Positions 15,059-23,779 of a stretch of 64,000 nucleotides of DNA are shown here, piece after piece. The DNA comes from Marinobacter shengliensis (GTDB lineage Bacteria; Pseudomonadota; Gammaproteobacteria; Pseudomonadales; Oleiphilaceae). Under the pieces are notes generated by a model. It saw only the letters and a list, made by a program, of their open reading frames with translations. It was not told where the DNA came from and did no database searches. Made by a program: the position numbers and the translations under genes. The stretch is taken from assembly GCF_003007715.1 (NCBI RefSeq), contig NZ_PXNO01000020.1, positions 1-64,000 on the forward strand, given 5' to 3'. How positions within the stretch are numbered: position 1 is the first letter of the stretch; every line of letters starts with the position of its first letter.

Positions 15059-15288
15059 CTCGGTTTCTCCTTTGTTGGCCTGCATTTAATCTTTACTATT
15101 ATATCACGTCCCCAAATTCCAAGAGCGTAAGCAATGACACTCACGGTGTGGCTCACATTTCTGGTCGCAGCGGCCCTGACAGCGCCAGGCGTCCTGGAAA
15201 GACCTTTTGCTCATAGGTAATTCTGTGTAATTGTGCGGCCACCGCGATTGCCGTCAAATACTCCGACATTAACCAGGGAGCCACTAAC

Positions 15289-16254
15289 GTGCTGACTGCT
15301 TCTCTCGCCATTCTTGCCGGTCTCGCCCTTCTGGTCTGGAGCGCGGATCGTTTTGTGGAAGGCTCGGCTGCGACGGCTGGTCATTTCGGCATGCCGCCTC
15401 TATTGATTGGTATGGTGGTAGTTGGCTTTGGTACGTCTGCACCTGAAATGGTGGTTTCAGCCTTGGCTGCAAGCCAGGGAAATCCGGGGCTGGCGTTGGG
15501 TAACGCTTATGGCTCCAATATCACCAACATCGCCCTGATACTGGGGATTACTGCATTGCTTGCGCCCATCGCCGTGCACTCTCAGGTCATGCGCAAGGAA
15601 TTGCCAATTCTGGCTCTTGTTACCCTTGCGGCGGCCTGGCTGCTGTTTGATGGTGAACTCAGCCGGCTGGATGCAGCCGGCCTGCTGGTGCTGTTTGCGC
15701 TGTTGCTGGGCTGGAGCATCTGGTCTGGCATGAGAAAAAACGATGATGCCTTCGCCACTGAAATGGATGCCGAGCTTGCCGCTCATCCCATGCCCATTCG
15801 CAAGGCAATTATCTGGCTGGTGGTGGGGCTTCTCCTGCTGATTATCAGTTCCCGCATCCTGGTCTGGGGAGCCGTCGACCTGGCTACCCGCTTCGGCGTC
15901 AGTGACCTGGTCATTGGCCTGACCATTGTTGCGATCGGCACGTCGCTACCGGAACTCGCTTCCTCCATCATTGCGGCCCGCAAAGGTGAGCACGACCTGG
16001 CACTGGGTAACATTCTGGGCTCCAACCTGTTCAACACTCTGGCGGTGGTGGGCATTGCAGGTTCCATCGCACCCATGGCAGTAGCGGACGAGGTATTGAT
16101 GCGCGACATTCCCGTGATGGTAGGCCTCACCCTTGCCCTGTTCGTACTTGGTTACGGCTTTCGGGGCCCCGGGCGCATCAACCGGCTGGAAGGGGGCGGA
16201 TTGCTGGCGGTCTTTATTGGTTACACGTTCTATCTGTTAACCACCGCCTTCTAA
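15289..16254 (+). CDS. calcium/sodium antiporter (CaCA family, YrbG-like)
   Basis: Three hundred and twenty-one residues, GTG start. The protein is an inverted repeat of two five-helix halves. The alpha-repeat motifs are clear: VGFGTSAPEMVVSALAA with GNAYGSNITNIALILG in the first half, and IAIGTSLPELASSIIAA with GNILGSNLFNTLAVVG in the second. The acidic residue in each (PEM, PEL) binds Ca2+ in the inner membrane. It would exchange Ca2+ for Na+ or H+. The two halves are joined by an acidic loop at about residues 145-165. The last bases overlap the stop of the convergent Nmad3-like gene. Confidence 0.92.
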   Translation: MLTASLAILAGLALLVWSADRFVEGSAATAGHFGMPPLLIGMVVVGFGTSAPEMVVSALAASQGNPGLALGNAYGSNITNIALILGITALLAPIAVHSQVMRKELPILALVTLAAAWLLFDGELSRLDAAGLLVLFALLLGWSIWSGMRKNDDAFATEMDAELAAHPMPIRKAIIWLVVGLLLLIISSRILVWGAVDLATRFGVSDLVIGLTIVAIGTSLPELASSIIAARKGEHDLALGNILGSNLFNTLAVVGIAGSIAPMAVADEVLMRDIPVMVGLTLALFVLGYGFRGPGRINRLEGGGLLAVFIGYTFYLLTTAF

Positions 16255-17105
16255 GACAACAATCCCGGGGTCAGCAACCATTTACTGACTCCCGGATACT
16301 GTTCCAGGTCCAACACAAACTCCTGCCCCCGTGCCGCACTTTTGAGGCGACAGTATTCCGGGGAGCCATCCGGGCGCCAGCGCTCCGGTTTTTGGTGATA
16401 GCTCAGCGGCACGCTATCGGCTCCTGGCATGAAAGCCGCCGGCAACCGCCAGTCAGTCACGTTTGCCGCTCCCGCCGCCGTCAATCGATGCTGATCCGAT
16501 GGAACAGTCACCACCCCGGCGGCGGGCAAGTCCCCATTCAGACCAGGAATCTGCAGTCTGTCACCACTGACATACAGGCAGTTGTGAGCGGATCGTGTGC
16601 CGTGCAGATGCGGGTGGTAGGCCGCCCATTCCGGCATGGGCGCCGCCTCGTAAACTGGCCAGACTTGCCCCACCTGCAACCAGCCCCAAATGGCGTGAAA
16701 CGGCCGGCTTTGCGGCACAAAGCGCCAGCGCCGGCGATACCGCTCCACCTGCCGGAACAAAGCAAAGAACAGAAACAGATCGCCGGGCCCCACACCGTGG
16801 TTGGCCAGATGAGCCTGGGCCGAGCCGTGCTGACCGAGTACCGGGCGCCAGCCTGGCAGCCGGGAATAGGCACCCTCGATCAGATCCGGGTCCAGGTGGG
16901 CGCCTGTTCGAGAGAAGCCAGAGCGGCCGGTTAGCTGGGATACCAGGGGGCCAATGCTTTGGCCATCGTGCTGAATCTGGCTATACCGGATAGGCGACTG
17001 ATCATCCGGTATCGGAAGTGCCAGAGCACGTCCGTCCGGAAACACAGGGTTCGGGCAACCACCGGCAGAACTGTCGAAGCCTTTGCGGCTCAGGATAAGT
17101 TTCAT
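16251..17105 (-). CDS. Nmad3-like protein (nucleotide modification associated domain 3)
   Basis: Two hundred and eighty-four residues. The start MKLILSRKGFDSSAGGCPNP, followed by FPDGRALALPIPDD, is the signature of the Nmad3 family, which was predicted from phage and bacterial gene neighbourhoods to act with DNA base-modification enzymes. Later conserved parts include the GAYSRLPGW segment and the HLHGTRSAHNCLYV segment near residues 170-185. No membrane segment. No DNA hypermodification genes are adjacent. Instead it overlaps a LysR gene by four bases (ATGA) and is probably cotranslated with it. The family assignment is from memory of the N-terminal pattern; the biochemical role is unknown. 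Confidence 0.65.
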   Translation of the reverse strand: MKLILSRKGFDSSAGGCPNPVFPDGRALALPIPDDQSPIRYSQIQHDGQSIGPLVSQLTGRSGFSRTGAHLDPDLIEGAYSRLPGWRPVLGQHGSAQAHLANHGVGPGDLFLFFALFRQVERYRRRWRFVPQSRPFHAIWGWLQVGQVWPVYEAAPMPEWAAYHPHLHGTRSAHNCLYVSGDRLQIPGLNGDLPAAGVVTVPSDQHRLTAAGAANVTDWRLPAAFMPGADSVPLSYHQKPERWRPDGSPEYCRLKSAARGQEFVLDLEQYPGVSKWLLTPGLLS

Positions 17106-18043
17106 AGCGGCACATTATGGGCGATTTCCAACTCCCGGAGCCATTCATCCGGCACGTTTGCTCGCAGGTGAGCCATGAACGCCCTCACCCTTCTGGGCAA
17201 ATGACCGTGAGGATACAGCAGGGTGACTGGCAGCACCGGCCCTCGCCACTCAGGCAGGCACAATCTGAATTGCCCCGGGTGAGCTTCCAGCCGGCGCTCG
17301 GCCAACCAGTGAGGAATCAACCCCAGGCCTCGGCCAGCCGCTATGGCATCGCCCTGAACACACGACTGATCAACGGTAAACGTCCGTACAGGCATGGCGA
17401 GTGGGTAGGTTCCCAGCTTGGGATGACGCAAAACCAGACCCGGCCCAGTGCCTCCAAGCAGGTCAACCCACTGGTGGCCATCAAGCTCGCCGGGAGACGC
17501 CGGCACGCCAAACCGCTCGAAATAGTCCGGGCTGCCATAGATACCCTGGCTAAGGCTCCCCAAATGCTCCTGTCTCAGGGTGGTTTCTCCAACCTCTCCG
17601 AGCCATAAACAAACGCCATCTTCCAGCTCACCGGGAACCGTCTGCTGGGTACCAATAGCCACCCGCACATCGCCATGCTGTTCGAGAAACGATCGCACCA
17701 CACCGGAAAACCAACCACGCACAAAAGCTTCATGGCACCGGAGCTCCAGTGTTCCGCTGACATCCTCCTTCAATTCATCCAGCGCCTCCCGGCCCTGGGA
17801 CACCAATTCAAGAATCTCAACGCTGTAACGGTAGAACACGCGCCCCGCCTCGTTAGGCACAATGCGCCGGGACTGCCTCAGCAACAGTGGCTGCCCTACG
17901 GCTTGTTCCAGCTGGCGAACTTTCCGGCTGAGCGTTGATTTCGGCAGCCCCAGGTCTCTGGTACTGGCCGTCAGGCTGCCTGTTCGCACCACTGAGACAA
18001 ATGCTTCCAGCTCTGAGAGATCGTACATCTTCTCGTTCCACAT
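17102..18043 (-). CDS. LysR-family transcriptional regulator
   Basis: Three hundred and thirteen residues. The winged HTH is at about 6-65 (LSELEAFVSVVRTGSLTAST, then LGLPKSTLSRKVRQLEQAVG, ending QPLLLRQSRRIVPNEAGR). The rest is the two-lobed effector domain. The first ATG is used because AGG stands upstream; the ATG five codons on (MYDLSELE) is an alternative. It overlaps the Nmad3-like gene on the same strand and is divergent from the iron-chelate ABC operon. Targets could be its own operon, the Nmad3 gene, or the ABC genes. The effector is unknown. Confidence 0.9.
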   Translation of the reverse strand: MWNEKMYDLSELEAFVSVVRTGSLTASTRDLGLPKSTLSRKVRQLEQAVGQPLLLRQSRRIVPNEAGRVFYRYSVEILELVSQGREALDELKEDVSGTLELRCHEAFVRGWFSGVVRSFLEQHGDVRVAIGTQQTVPGELEDGVCLWLGEVGETTLRQEHLGSLSQGIYGSPDYFERFGVPASPGELDGHQWVDLLGGTGPGLVLRHPKLGTYPLAMPVRTFTVDQSCVQGDAIAAGRGLGLIPHWLAERRLEAHPGQFRLCLPEWRGPVLPVTLLYPHGHLPRRVRAFMAHLRANVPDEWLRELEIAHNVPL

Positions 18044-18083
18044 TCTGAAACCTACCGTCCCAATTTATCACTTTAAAAATGTA

Positions 18084-18104
18084 ATGCGAACCATTATCAT
18101 TAAT
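18084..18104. promoter_or_regulatory. Fur box upstream of the iron-chelate ABC operon
   Basis: ATGCGAACCATTATCATTAAT matches the classical Fur pattern, with the ATTATCATT right half intact and the left half degenerate. It lies about 45 bases before the start of the binding-protein gene. It implies iron repression of the importer and perhaps of the divergent LysR-Nmad3 pair. Confidence 0.65.
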
Positions 18105-18150
18105 TTCCAGCTTGCTTTGCAAACTATCTTTTGTCCGGAGCCGCAGCACA

Positions 18151-19101
18151 ATGAGCCAACACCCGCCGATGAAACGCCGTCTCACAGCTGCAATCGCCAT
18201 ACTTGGCGCCCTGGCCCTGGGCCCGGCCAACGCAGAGTCGCGCAGCGTGGACACGGCCTATGGCGCAGTCACCATCGACGGTCAACCTCAGAGAGCGGTC
18301 ACACTTTACGAAGGTGCTCTGGACCCTGCCCTGGCGGTAGGCGCCAATGCAGTAGGCGCTGTGATCACCCGAGGCGGCAATGACGTGGCCGAATACATCA
18401 AGCCACGGGCCGGTGACATTGCCATCGTGGGCGCCCCGGCGGAAACGAATATTGAAGCCGTGATTGCAGCCCGGCCGGATATCATCCTGGCGCCCGCGCA
18501 AACCAACCAGCAGCAGTATCAACTGCTGTCCCGAATTGCCCCGGTGGTGGTATCGAACGTTCCTATGTTCCAGGCAGACAGCTGGGAACAGGAAACCCGG
18601 CTATTTGGCCGGGCACTGGGGCGCGAGGAAGCCGCTGAAAACGCCATTGAAGACGTCAAAGCCCGCATTGCCGAAGTCGCCGCTCTGGTAGAAAGAACGG
18701 TACCGGAGGATCAACGGGATGCCACGCTTGTGCGCTGGATGCCGCAAGGCCCGCTGGTGATGGCAGAGGGGCTGTTTTCCGCCACGCTCCTGCAGGCGGT
18801 CGGTTTTGAGGTAACCGATAACGGCCTGGTGAGCGACGGCCGCCCCCACAGCCAACCCCTGAGCCTGGAAAATCTGGCCCGCATGGATCAGAACTGGGTG
18901 TTCCTGGCCACCCTGAATGCCGATGGCCAGCAGGCACTGGAAGCCGCCCGCCAGACACCGGCCTTCAGCCGCCTGAAAGCCAGCGGCCAGAACCAGGTGG
19001 TCGCCGTTAACGGTCAGCTCTGGAGCAGCGCCAGCGGCCCCTTGGCCGCCAAAGCCATTCTTGACGATATTGAGGCGGCGCTGGCCACGCTTGCACCGTG
19101 A
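18151..19101 (+). CDS. periplasmic iron-chelate binding protein (FecB/BtuF type)
   Basis: Three hundred and sixteen residues from the ATG at 18151 (GGAG ten bases upstream); an earlier in-frame ATG at 18112 lies too close to the Fur box. A signal peptide follows (MKRRLTAAIAILGALALGPA, cut after NAE). The mature part has the two-lobed helical-backbone layout, with IVGAPAETNIEAVIAARPDIILAP in the first lobe. It captures a ferric siderophore, or possibly haem or cobalamin, and passes it to the two permeases encoded next. A Fur box upstream favours iron. No TonB-dependent receptor gene is adjacent, so the outer-membrane partner is elsewhere. Confidence 0.87.
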   Translation: MSQHPPMKRRLTAAIAILGALALGPANAESRSVDTAYGAVTIDGQPQRAVTLYEGALDPALAVGANAVGAVITRGGNDVAEYIKPRAGDIAIVGAPAETNIEAVIAARPDIILAPAQTNQQQYQLLSRIAPVVVSNVPMFQADSWEQETRLFGRALGREEAAENAIEDVKARIAEVAALVERTVPEDQRDATLVRWMPQGPLVMAEGLFSATLLQAVGFEVTDNGLVSDGRPHSQPLSLENLARMDQNWVFLATLNADGQQALEAARQTPAFSRLKASGQNQVVAVNGQLWSSASGPLAAKAILDDIEAALATLAP

Positions 19102-20135
19102 ACGCCCCGCTGACTGCCCCGGCAAACCCGCGAAACGTTGTTGCGTCTCGCTCCTTATTCCTGCCGCTGGTTGCGGCAGGGCTTTTTCTGTTGCTGGTAA
19201 TCATTGGCAGCCTGATTTACGGCGCCGGCCCGGTAACCCCTCGGAAGGCTCTCGCTGCACTGGCTGGCACGGGTTCTGATGAGGCCTGGTTTGTCATCCG
19301 TGAACTGCGCCTGCCGCGAACCCTGATTGGCCTGGCCACCGGCCTGGCTCTGGGCATTGCCGGTGCCCTGCTACAAGCCATGACCCGTAACCCCCTGGCC
19401 GAACCGGGGCTGCTTGGCGTCAGCGCCGGTGCGGGATTTGCCGTGGCCGTTGCCATCCTGTTCGGCGCCAGCACGGCCACACTCACTACCCTGATTGCCC
19501 AGGTCGGTGCACTTGCAGGTTGCTCTCTGGTGATTGCCGCCACCCGTGTGCAGGGGCTGGGCAACGATCCGGTTCGGCTGGTACTGGCAGGGGCAACCCT
19601 GAGCGGCTTGTTGCTGGCACTCACCTCCATGCTGATGCTGATGGATCAACGGGCAGCAGACGAAATCCGCTTCTGGATTACCGGCAGCGTTGCCGGCAAA
19701 TCCCTGGCAACCTTTCAGGCTACCCTGCCCTCTCTGATCATTGCACTGACGCTGGTCGTCGTGGTGGCCAGACCGCTGGCTGCCATGGCACTGGGTGAAC
19801 GTGCAGCCGTAGGGCTTGGCCACCATCCCGGCCGCATCCGTTTTTTGATCACCGTTACCGTTGCCCTGCTGGTCGGCGCTGCCACGGCTCTGGCCGGGCC
19901 GCTGATCTTTGTCGGCCTGGTGGTGCCGTTTATCGCCCGCGCCTTTTCCGGGCCCGACATCCGAAAAACCCTGTGGCTGTGCCTGCCCATCGGCCCCGCT
20001 GTGGTGCTGGCAGCCGATGTAGCATCCCGTTTGATGGCGGCACCGGCGGAAATGCCTCTGGGTGTGGTTACCGCCCTGATCGGCGCCCCGGTGCTGCTGG
20101 CGATTGTTCGCGCCGGCCGGATGCCTTCACTGTGA
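19098..20135 (+). CDS. iron-chelate ABC permease (FecC type)
   Basis: Three hundred and forty-five residues, nine to ten membrane helices. Family segments include LRLPRTLIGLATGLALGIAG, then GALLQAMTRNPLAEPGLLGVSAGAG, and GPLIFVGLVVPFIARAFSGP near the cytoplasmic coupling helix. It overlaps the binding-protein gene by four bases and the next permease by one (TGATG). With the second permease it forms the heterodimeric inner-membrane channel; two separate permease genes are typical for siderophore rather than cobalamin importers. Confidence 0.9.
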   Translation: MNAPLTAPANPRNVVASRSLFLPLVAAGLFLLLVIIGSLIYGAGPVTPRKALAALAGTGSDEAWFVIRELRLPRTLIGLATGLALGIAGALLQAMTRNPLAEPGLLGVSAGAGFAVAVAILFGASTATLTTLIAQVGALAGCSLVIAATRVQGLGNDPVRLVLAGATLSGLLLALTSMLMLMDQRAADEIRFWITGSVAGKSLATFQATLPSLIIALTLVVVVARPLAAMALGERAAVGLGHHPGRIRFLITVTVALLVGAATALAGPLIFVGLVVPFIARAFSGPDIRKTLWLCLPIGPAVVLAADVASRLMAAPAEMPLGVVTALIGAPVLLAIVRAGRMPSL

Positions 20136-21148
20136 TGCACAGACACGCGCTCACCATGCCCGACTCCCGCACGTTGGTTGCCAACGCCGTTCTTCTGTTG
20201 CTGGTCGCCGCGGCTGTGATTATTTCGCTGTCCATGGGTACGGTGCAGATTGCGCCGGCTGAAGTCATCCGCGCTCTGATCGGCACCACCGAAGATCCTA
20301 CGGCGGCCTTTGTGATTAACGAACTGAGGTTGAGCCGAGTTGTGGCGGGCATGCTCAGTGGCGCAGCACTGGCCCTGGCTGGCTGCCTGATGCAAACCCT
20401 GGCTCGCAACCGGTTGGCCACGCCCGGCATCATTGGTATCGACAATGCAGCCACCGCCTTTGCTGTGGCATCCGTGGTGGGTACCGGCATAGCGATCGCG
20501 CCTTCTGCCATGGCATTGGTTGGCGCCGCCACTGCCACCGCCCTGGCTTTTGGCCTGGCCGGGGCCAATGGCACCCGGGGCTATCGCTTTATTGTCGCCG
20601 GCCTCGGCATCGGCGCCATTGCCGGCGCCGTCACCCAGGTCATGCTCAGCCAGGTAGCCATAGACGACGCCAATGCCGCCTACCCCTGGACGGTGGGCAG
20701 CCTGAATGCCCGCTCCGGTGCCAGTGTTCAGGTTCTGGCCCTGGGGCTGGCCGCCAGTTGCCTGGTAACGGTGGCCATTGTCCGTGCACTGAACACCCTT
20801 CAGTTCTCAGACCCCGTCGCCATTGCCCTGGGCACCCGCCTGCGCCGCACCCGAGTAGTTGGCCTGGGCCTGTCGGTCTTGCTGACCGGGCTGGCCGTGT
20901 CGGTGTGCGGTCCGGTTGGCCTGGTGGCACTGTTAGCACCGGAACTGGCCCGCACCGTTTGCCGGCCAGGCAGGATCCCACTGACGGCTGCCGCCCTGGC
21001 CGGAGCCGCTTTTATGGTGATCGCCGACTTGCTTGGCCGAACGCTGTTCTCGCCCCTGGAGATTCCGGTGGGCATTATTACCGCCATTGTCGGCAGCCCT
21101 TACCTTCTCTGGATTCTGCTGAGACCTTCAACACGGAGCCTGACATGA
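20135..21148 (+). CDS. iron-chelate ABC permease (FecD type)
   Basis: Three hundred and thirty-seven residues. The ATG at 20135 overlaps the previous stop as TGATG and gives a normal family N-terminus; a longer upstream frame is not credible. Conserved parts are LRLSRVVAGMLSGAALALAG, CLMQTLARNRLATPGIIGID and GPVGLVALLAPELARTVC. The stop overlaps the ATPase start in ATGA fashion, so all four genes are translationally coupled. It is the second half of the FecCD-type channel. Confidence 0.88.
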   Translation: MHRHALTMPDSRTLVANAVLLLLVAAAVIISLSMGTVQIAPAEVIRALIGTTEDPTAAFVINELRLSRVVAGMLSGAALALAGCLMQTLARNRLATPGIIGIDNAATAFAVASVVGTGIAIAPSAMALVGAATATALAFGLAGANGTRGYRFIVAGLGIGAIAGAVTQVMLSQVAIDDANAAYPWTVGSLNARSGASVQVLALGLAASCLVTVAIVRALNTLQFSDPVAIALGTRLRRTRVVGLGLSVLLTGLAVSVCGPVGLVALLAPELARTVCRPGRIPLTAAALAGAAFMVIADLLGRTLFSPLEIPVGIITAIVGSPYLLWILLRPSTRSLT

Positions 21149-21954
21149 GCCATTCCAACACGGCCACCCTGGCCGCCGACCGGATAACCCTGGCGCACCG
21201 GCGTTTTACCGTGGCGGAGAATCTGAGCCTGACGCTGCCATCCGCCAGAGTCACTGCCATTGTCGGCCCGAATGGCTGCGGTAAATCCACCCTGCTTAAC
21301 GGCCTGGCCCGAATCCACGCCCCGGCGGCCGGCGCGGTACTGCTGGACGGCAAAGACATTCACCGGCTCCCCTCGAAAGACGTTGCCCGCAAACTGGCCC
21401 TGCTGCCCCAGGAGAATACCGCGCCAGAAGGCCTGACCGTCGGAGATCTGGTGCGCTTTGGCCGCCAGCCTCACCAGGGTTGGATGAAGCAGTGGTCACA
21501 GGAAGATCAGCAAGCCTTTGACCGGGCGGTGCAGGCGGCTGACGTAAAGGGCCTGGTCAACCGGGCGCTGGACACCCTCTCTGGAGGCCAGCGCCAACGA
21601 GCCTGGATTGCCATGGCGGTAGCCCAGCAAACGCCGCTTCTGCTGCTGGACGAACCCACCTCGGCACTGGATCTGGGGCACCAGATTGAAGTGTTCGAGC
21701 TTATCCGGAACCTGAGGGAGCAGGGTAAAACCATCGCCATGGTGGTCCATGACCTGGCCAGTGCCTGTCGTTATGCCGACCACATGGTCGCCATGAAAGA
21801 CGGCAAGATTATCGAGGAGGGCAGCCCGGCAGAGATTGTCTCGCCGGAGCTGGTTCAGGAACTCTACGGCGTGAGCTGCGAGTTGCTACACGACCCGGCC
21901 ACAGGCAGCCCGCTGCTGGTCAATGTCAGGCGCAACAACCGCCAGCCCGCCTGA
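21145..21954 (+). CDS. iron-chelate ABC ATPase (FecE type)
   Basis: Two hundred and sixty-nine residues, starting at the ATG that overlaps the permease stop. Walker A is GPNGCGKST at about 43-51, the Q-loop is LLPQENTAPEGL, the signature is TLSGGQRQRAWIAMAV, Walker B is [12 protein letters not shown] and the switch histidine is in VVHDLASACRYAD. It powers import by the two permeases. Its stop lies three bases from the stop of the convergent MFS gene. Confidence 0.93.
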   Translation: MSHSNTATLAADRITLAHRRFTVAENLSLTLPSARVTAIVGPNGCGKSTLLNGLARIHAPAAGAVLLDGKDIHRLPSKDVARKLALLPQENTAPEGLTVGDLVRFGRQPHQGWMKQWSQEDQQAFDRAVQAADVKGLVNRALDTLSGGQRQRAWIAMAVAQQTPLLLLDEPTSALDLGHQIEVFELIRNLREQGKTIAMVVHDLASACRYADHMVAMKDGKIIEEGSPAEIVSPELVQELYGVSCELLHDPATGSPLLVNVRRNNRQPA

Positions 21955-21957
21955 TGC

Positions 21958-23157
21958 TCAGGCCGCTTGTTCTGCGGCCTTTTCCCGGGCTACGGCTGCC
22001 GGCGCTCCTAATGACAACAAAACCGCACCCACCGAACAGGCCAGCATACTCAGGGTAATAGGCAGCAGAGCCTCGCCACCAAAGGCCGATGACAAGGCAC
22101 TGATCGCACCGGCCAGAGTGAACTGGGACGCCCCCAGCATGGCCGCGGCCGTCCCCCCCATGTGGGGAAAGAATTCAAGGGCGTTGGCCATATTGTTCGG
22201 CACAATCCCACCCTGGCAACCTACCGCCGCGATAATAAATCCGGCTACCGCCCACAAGGGCCCATCCAGCAACACCACTGACACCAGACCCACCAGCATC
22301 ACGAACTGGATGATGACCTGCACCATTAACAGCACCACGGAAGAAAAGGTGCGCAGCAGAGGCCGGTTAATCAGGTTGAGCGCTGCCATCACTCCGATAT
22401 TGGCGGCAAAAAGAACGGAGAACGTGCTGTTCGACAGCCCGAACCACTCCTGATAGATAAACGAAGAATGGGTGATAAACAGCATCATGCTGCTGAAACA
22501 CATCACCTGGATACCGACAAAACGCATGGTCGTGCGATGCTTGAGCACCAGCACATAGTTGGTCACCAGGGTTTTGACCGGCGTGGTTGCCCGTGGCCGG
22601 GGTTTGAGCCGGGGAAACAAAGCCAGTTGCAGGACCACGGCCAGGAAGAACGCGTAGGCCGCCAGAAATACGTAGATCCAGTGCCAGTCACCCAGCGCAA
22701 GCATCAGGGCGCCAAGAGACGGAGCCGCCGCAGGGGCAATAAACATGATCAGCCCGATCAATCCGAACAGTCTGGCTGCTTCCTGGCCACCCACCTGGTC
22801 CCTCACGATAGCGGGCACCGACACCGCACAGAATGCGCCGCCAATACCCTGGACCACCCGCCAGGCAATCATGCTGGACAGGTTATCCGCCAGCGCTATC
22901 ATCAGGCTGGCCAGAGCAAACACCGCCAGTCCGATAAACAGGATGTTGCGGCGGCCATAACGGTCAGACAACGGCCCGCCCACCAATTGGGCCATGCCCA
23001 GAGTTGCCACATAGGCGCTCAGCGTTAGGCCTACATCGGCATGGGGAATGGCAAAATCCCGGGCAATGGCCGGGAACGCGGGCAGGTAGGCATCCAGGGC
23101 CAGGGGCCCAAGTGCGACAGTCATACCAAGCAGAAGTGCAAGCTGAAAATGCGACAA
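21958..23157 (-). CDS. Bcr/CflA-type MFS exporter
   Basis: Three hundred and ninety-nine residues with twelve predicted helices. The Bcr/CflA N-terminus is clear (GPLALDAYLPAFPAIARDF, then GGPLSDRYGRRNILFIGL as motif A). RVVQGIGGAFCAVSVPAIVRD is the motif C-like drug:H+ antiporter segment. Members export drugs, sulfonamides, cysteine or dipeptides. It converges with the iron-chelate importer, so a role in chelate export is possible, but Bcr-type proteins are usually general exporters. Confidence 0.88.
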   Translation of the reverse strand: MSHFQLALLLGMTVALGPLALDAYLPAFPAIARDFAIPHADVGLTLSAYVATLGMAQLVGGPLSDRYGRRNILFIGLAVFALASLMIALADNLSSMIAWRVVQGIGGAFCAVSVPAIVRDQVGGQEAARLFGLIGLIMFIAPAAAPSLGALMLALGDWHWIYVFLAAYAFFLAVVLQLALFPRLKPRPRATTPVKTLVTNYVLVLKHRTTMRFVGIQVMCFSSMMLFITHSSFIYQEWFGLSNSTFSVLFAANIGVMAALNLINRPLLRTFSSVVLLMVQVIIQFVMLVGLVSVVLLDGPLWAVAGFIIAAVGCQGGIVPNNMANALEFFPHMGGTAAAMLGASQFTLAGAISALSSAFGGEALLPITLSMLACSVGAVLLSLGAPAAVAREKAAEQAA

Positions 23158-23233
23158 GATCTACCTCCAGAGACAAGGTAGATAGCTAACAATATTTATG
23201 GCCGCCTGGCAATCAGCGCTTTCCGAAAGCCGC

Positions 23234-23671
23234 TTAATTCAGCACACACTCATGGCTATAGGTCTGGCTCAGTTCCCGGCGCCGCTGCCGGAGACTGTTG
23301 CCCCGATCGTTGCCGTAACCGGCGCGAAGTCTCGCCTGCAAACGGTCCAGTTGCTTGCGGTACTGCTCGCACTGCCGGGTACGAGCTTCCTCCGCCTGCT
23401 GAGATTTGGCGTAACGATTCTTGCTGTTAGGCGAGAGTAGCTGGTCCAGCTCTTTGCGGTTCCGGGTTACCCGGTCAGACTGCCGGATATTCTCTGCCAT
23501 GGGCATCGTGGTGGTAGGCCGCACCTGCACCCGATGGTGCTCGTCCAGCATCGGCGGCGTATCGGAAAAGTGAATGGAGCCGTTGGCATCGGTCCAACGA
23601 TAGATTTCCGCCTGAGCCGGCAGCGAGAGAAAAAGACATAGGCAAAACGGCAGGGCCTTGATCCTTGGCAT
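23234..23671 (-). CDS. DUF4124-domain periplasmic protein
   Basis: One hundred and forty-five residues from the ATG at 23671; an upstream frame without a start signal was rejected. A cleavable signal peptide (KALPFCLCLFLSLPAQA) is followed by the DUF4124 motif EIYRWTDANGSIHFSDTPP. An Arg/Gln-rich coiled-coil tail (TRQCEQYRKQLDRLQARLRA) follows. Such proteins are common in the periplasm of gammaproteobacteria and have no proven function. Single gene; the downstream 76-base gap separates it from the MFS gene on the same strand. Confidence 0.82.
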   Translation of the reverse strand: MPRIKALPFCLCLFLSLPAQAEIYRWTDANGSIHFSDTPPMLDEHHRVQVRPTTTMPMAENIRQSDRVTRNRKELDQLLSPNSKNRYAKSQQAEEARTRQCEQYRKQLDRLQARLRAGYGNDRGNSLRQRRRELSQTYSHECVLN

Positions 23672-23709
23672 GGGTTCACATCCTGTGAAGTGGGTGTTGT
23701 CCGAGTATA

Positions 23710-23737
23710 CCGGTGCCAGGCAGAAACCTGGCACCGG
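23710..23737. terminator. perfect 11-base-pair hairpin after glcF
   Basis: CCGGTGCCAGG at 23710-23720 and CCTGGCACCGG at 23727-23737 enclose a six-base loop. It is 43 bases beyond the glcF stop on the minus strand. No T-tract follows on either strand, so it may act as a mRNA 3'-end block or a Rho-linked terminator rather than a classic terminator. Confidence 0.5.
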
Positions 23738-23779
23738 GTCAGACTATAACCGATGACGAGCGGTTTTGCAGGAACCGTG

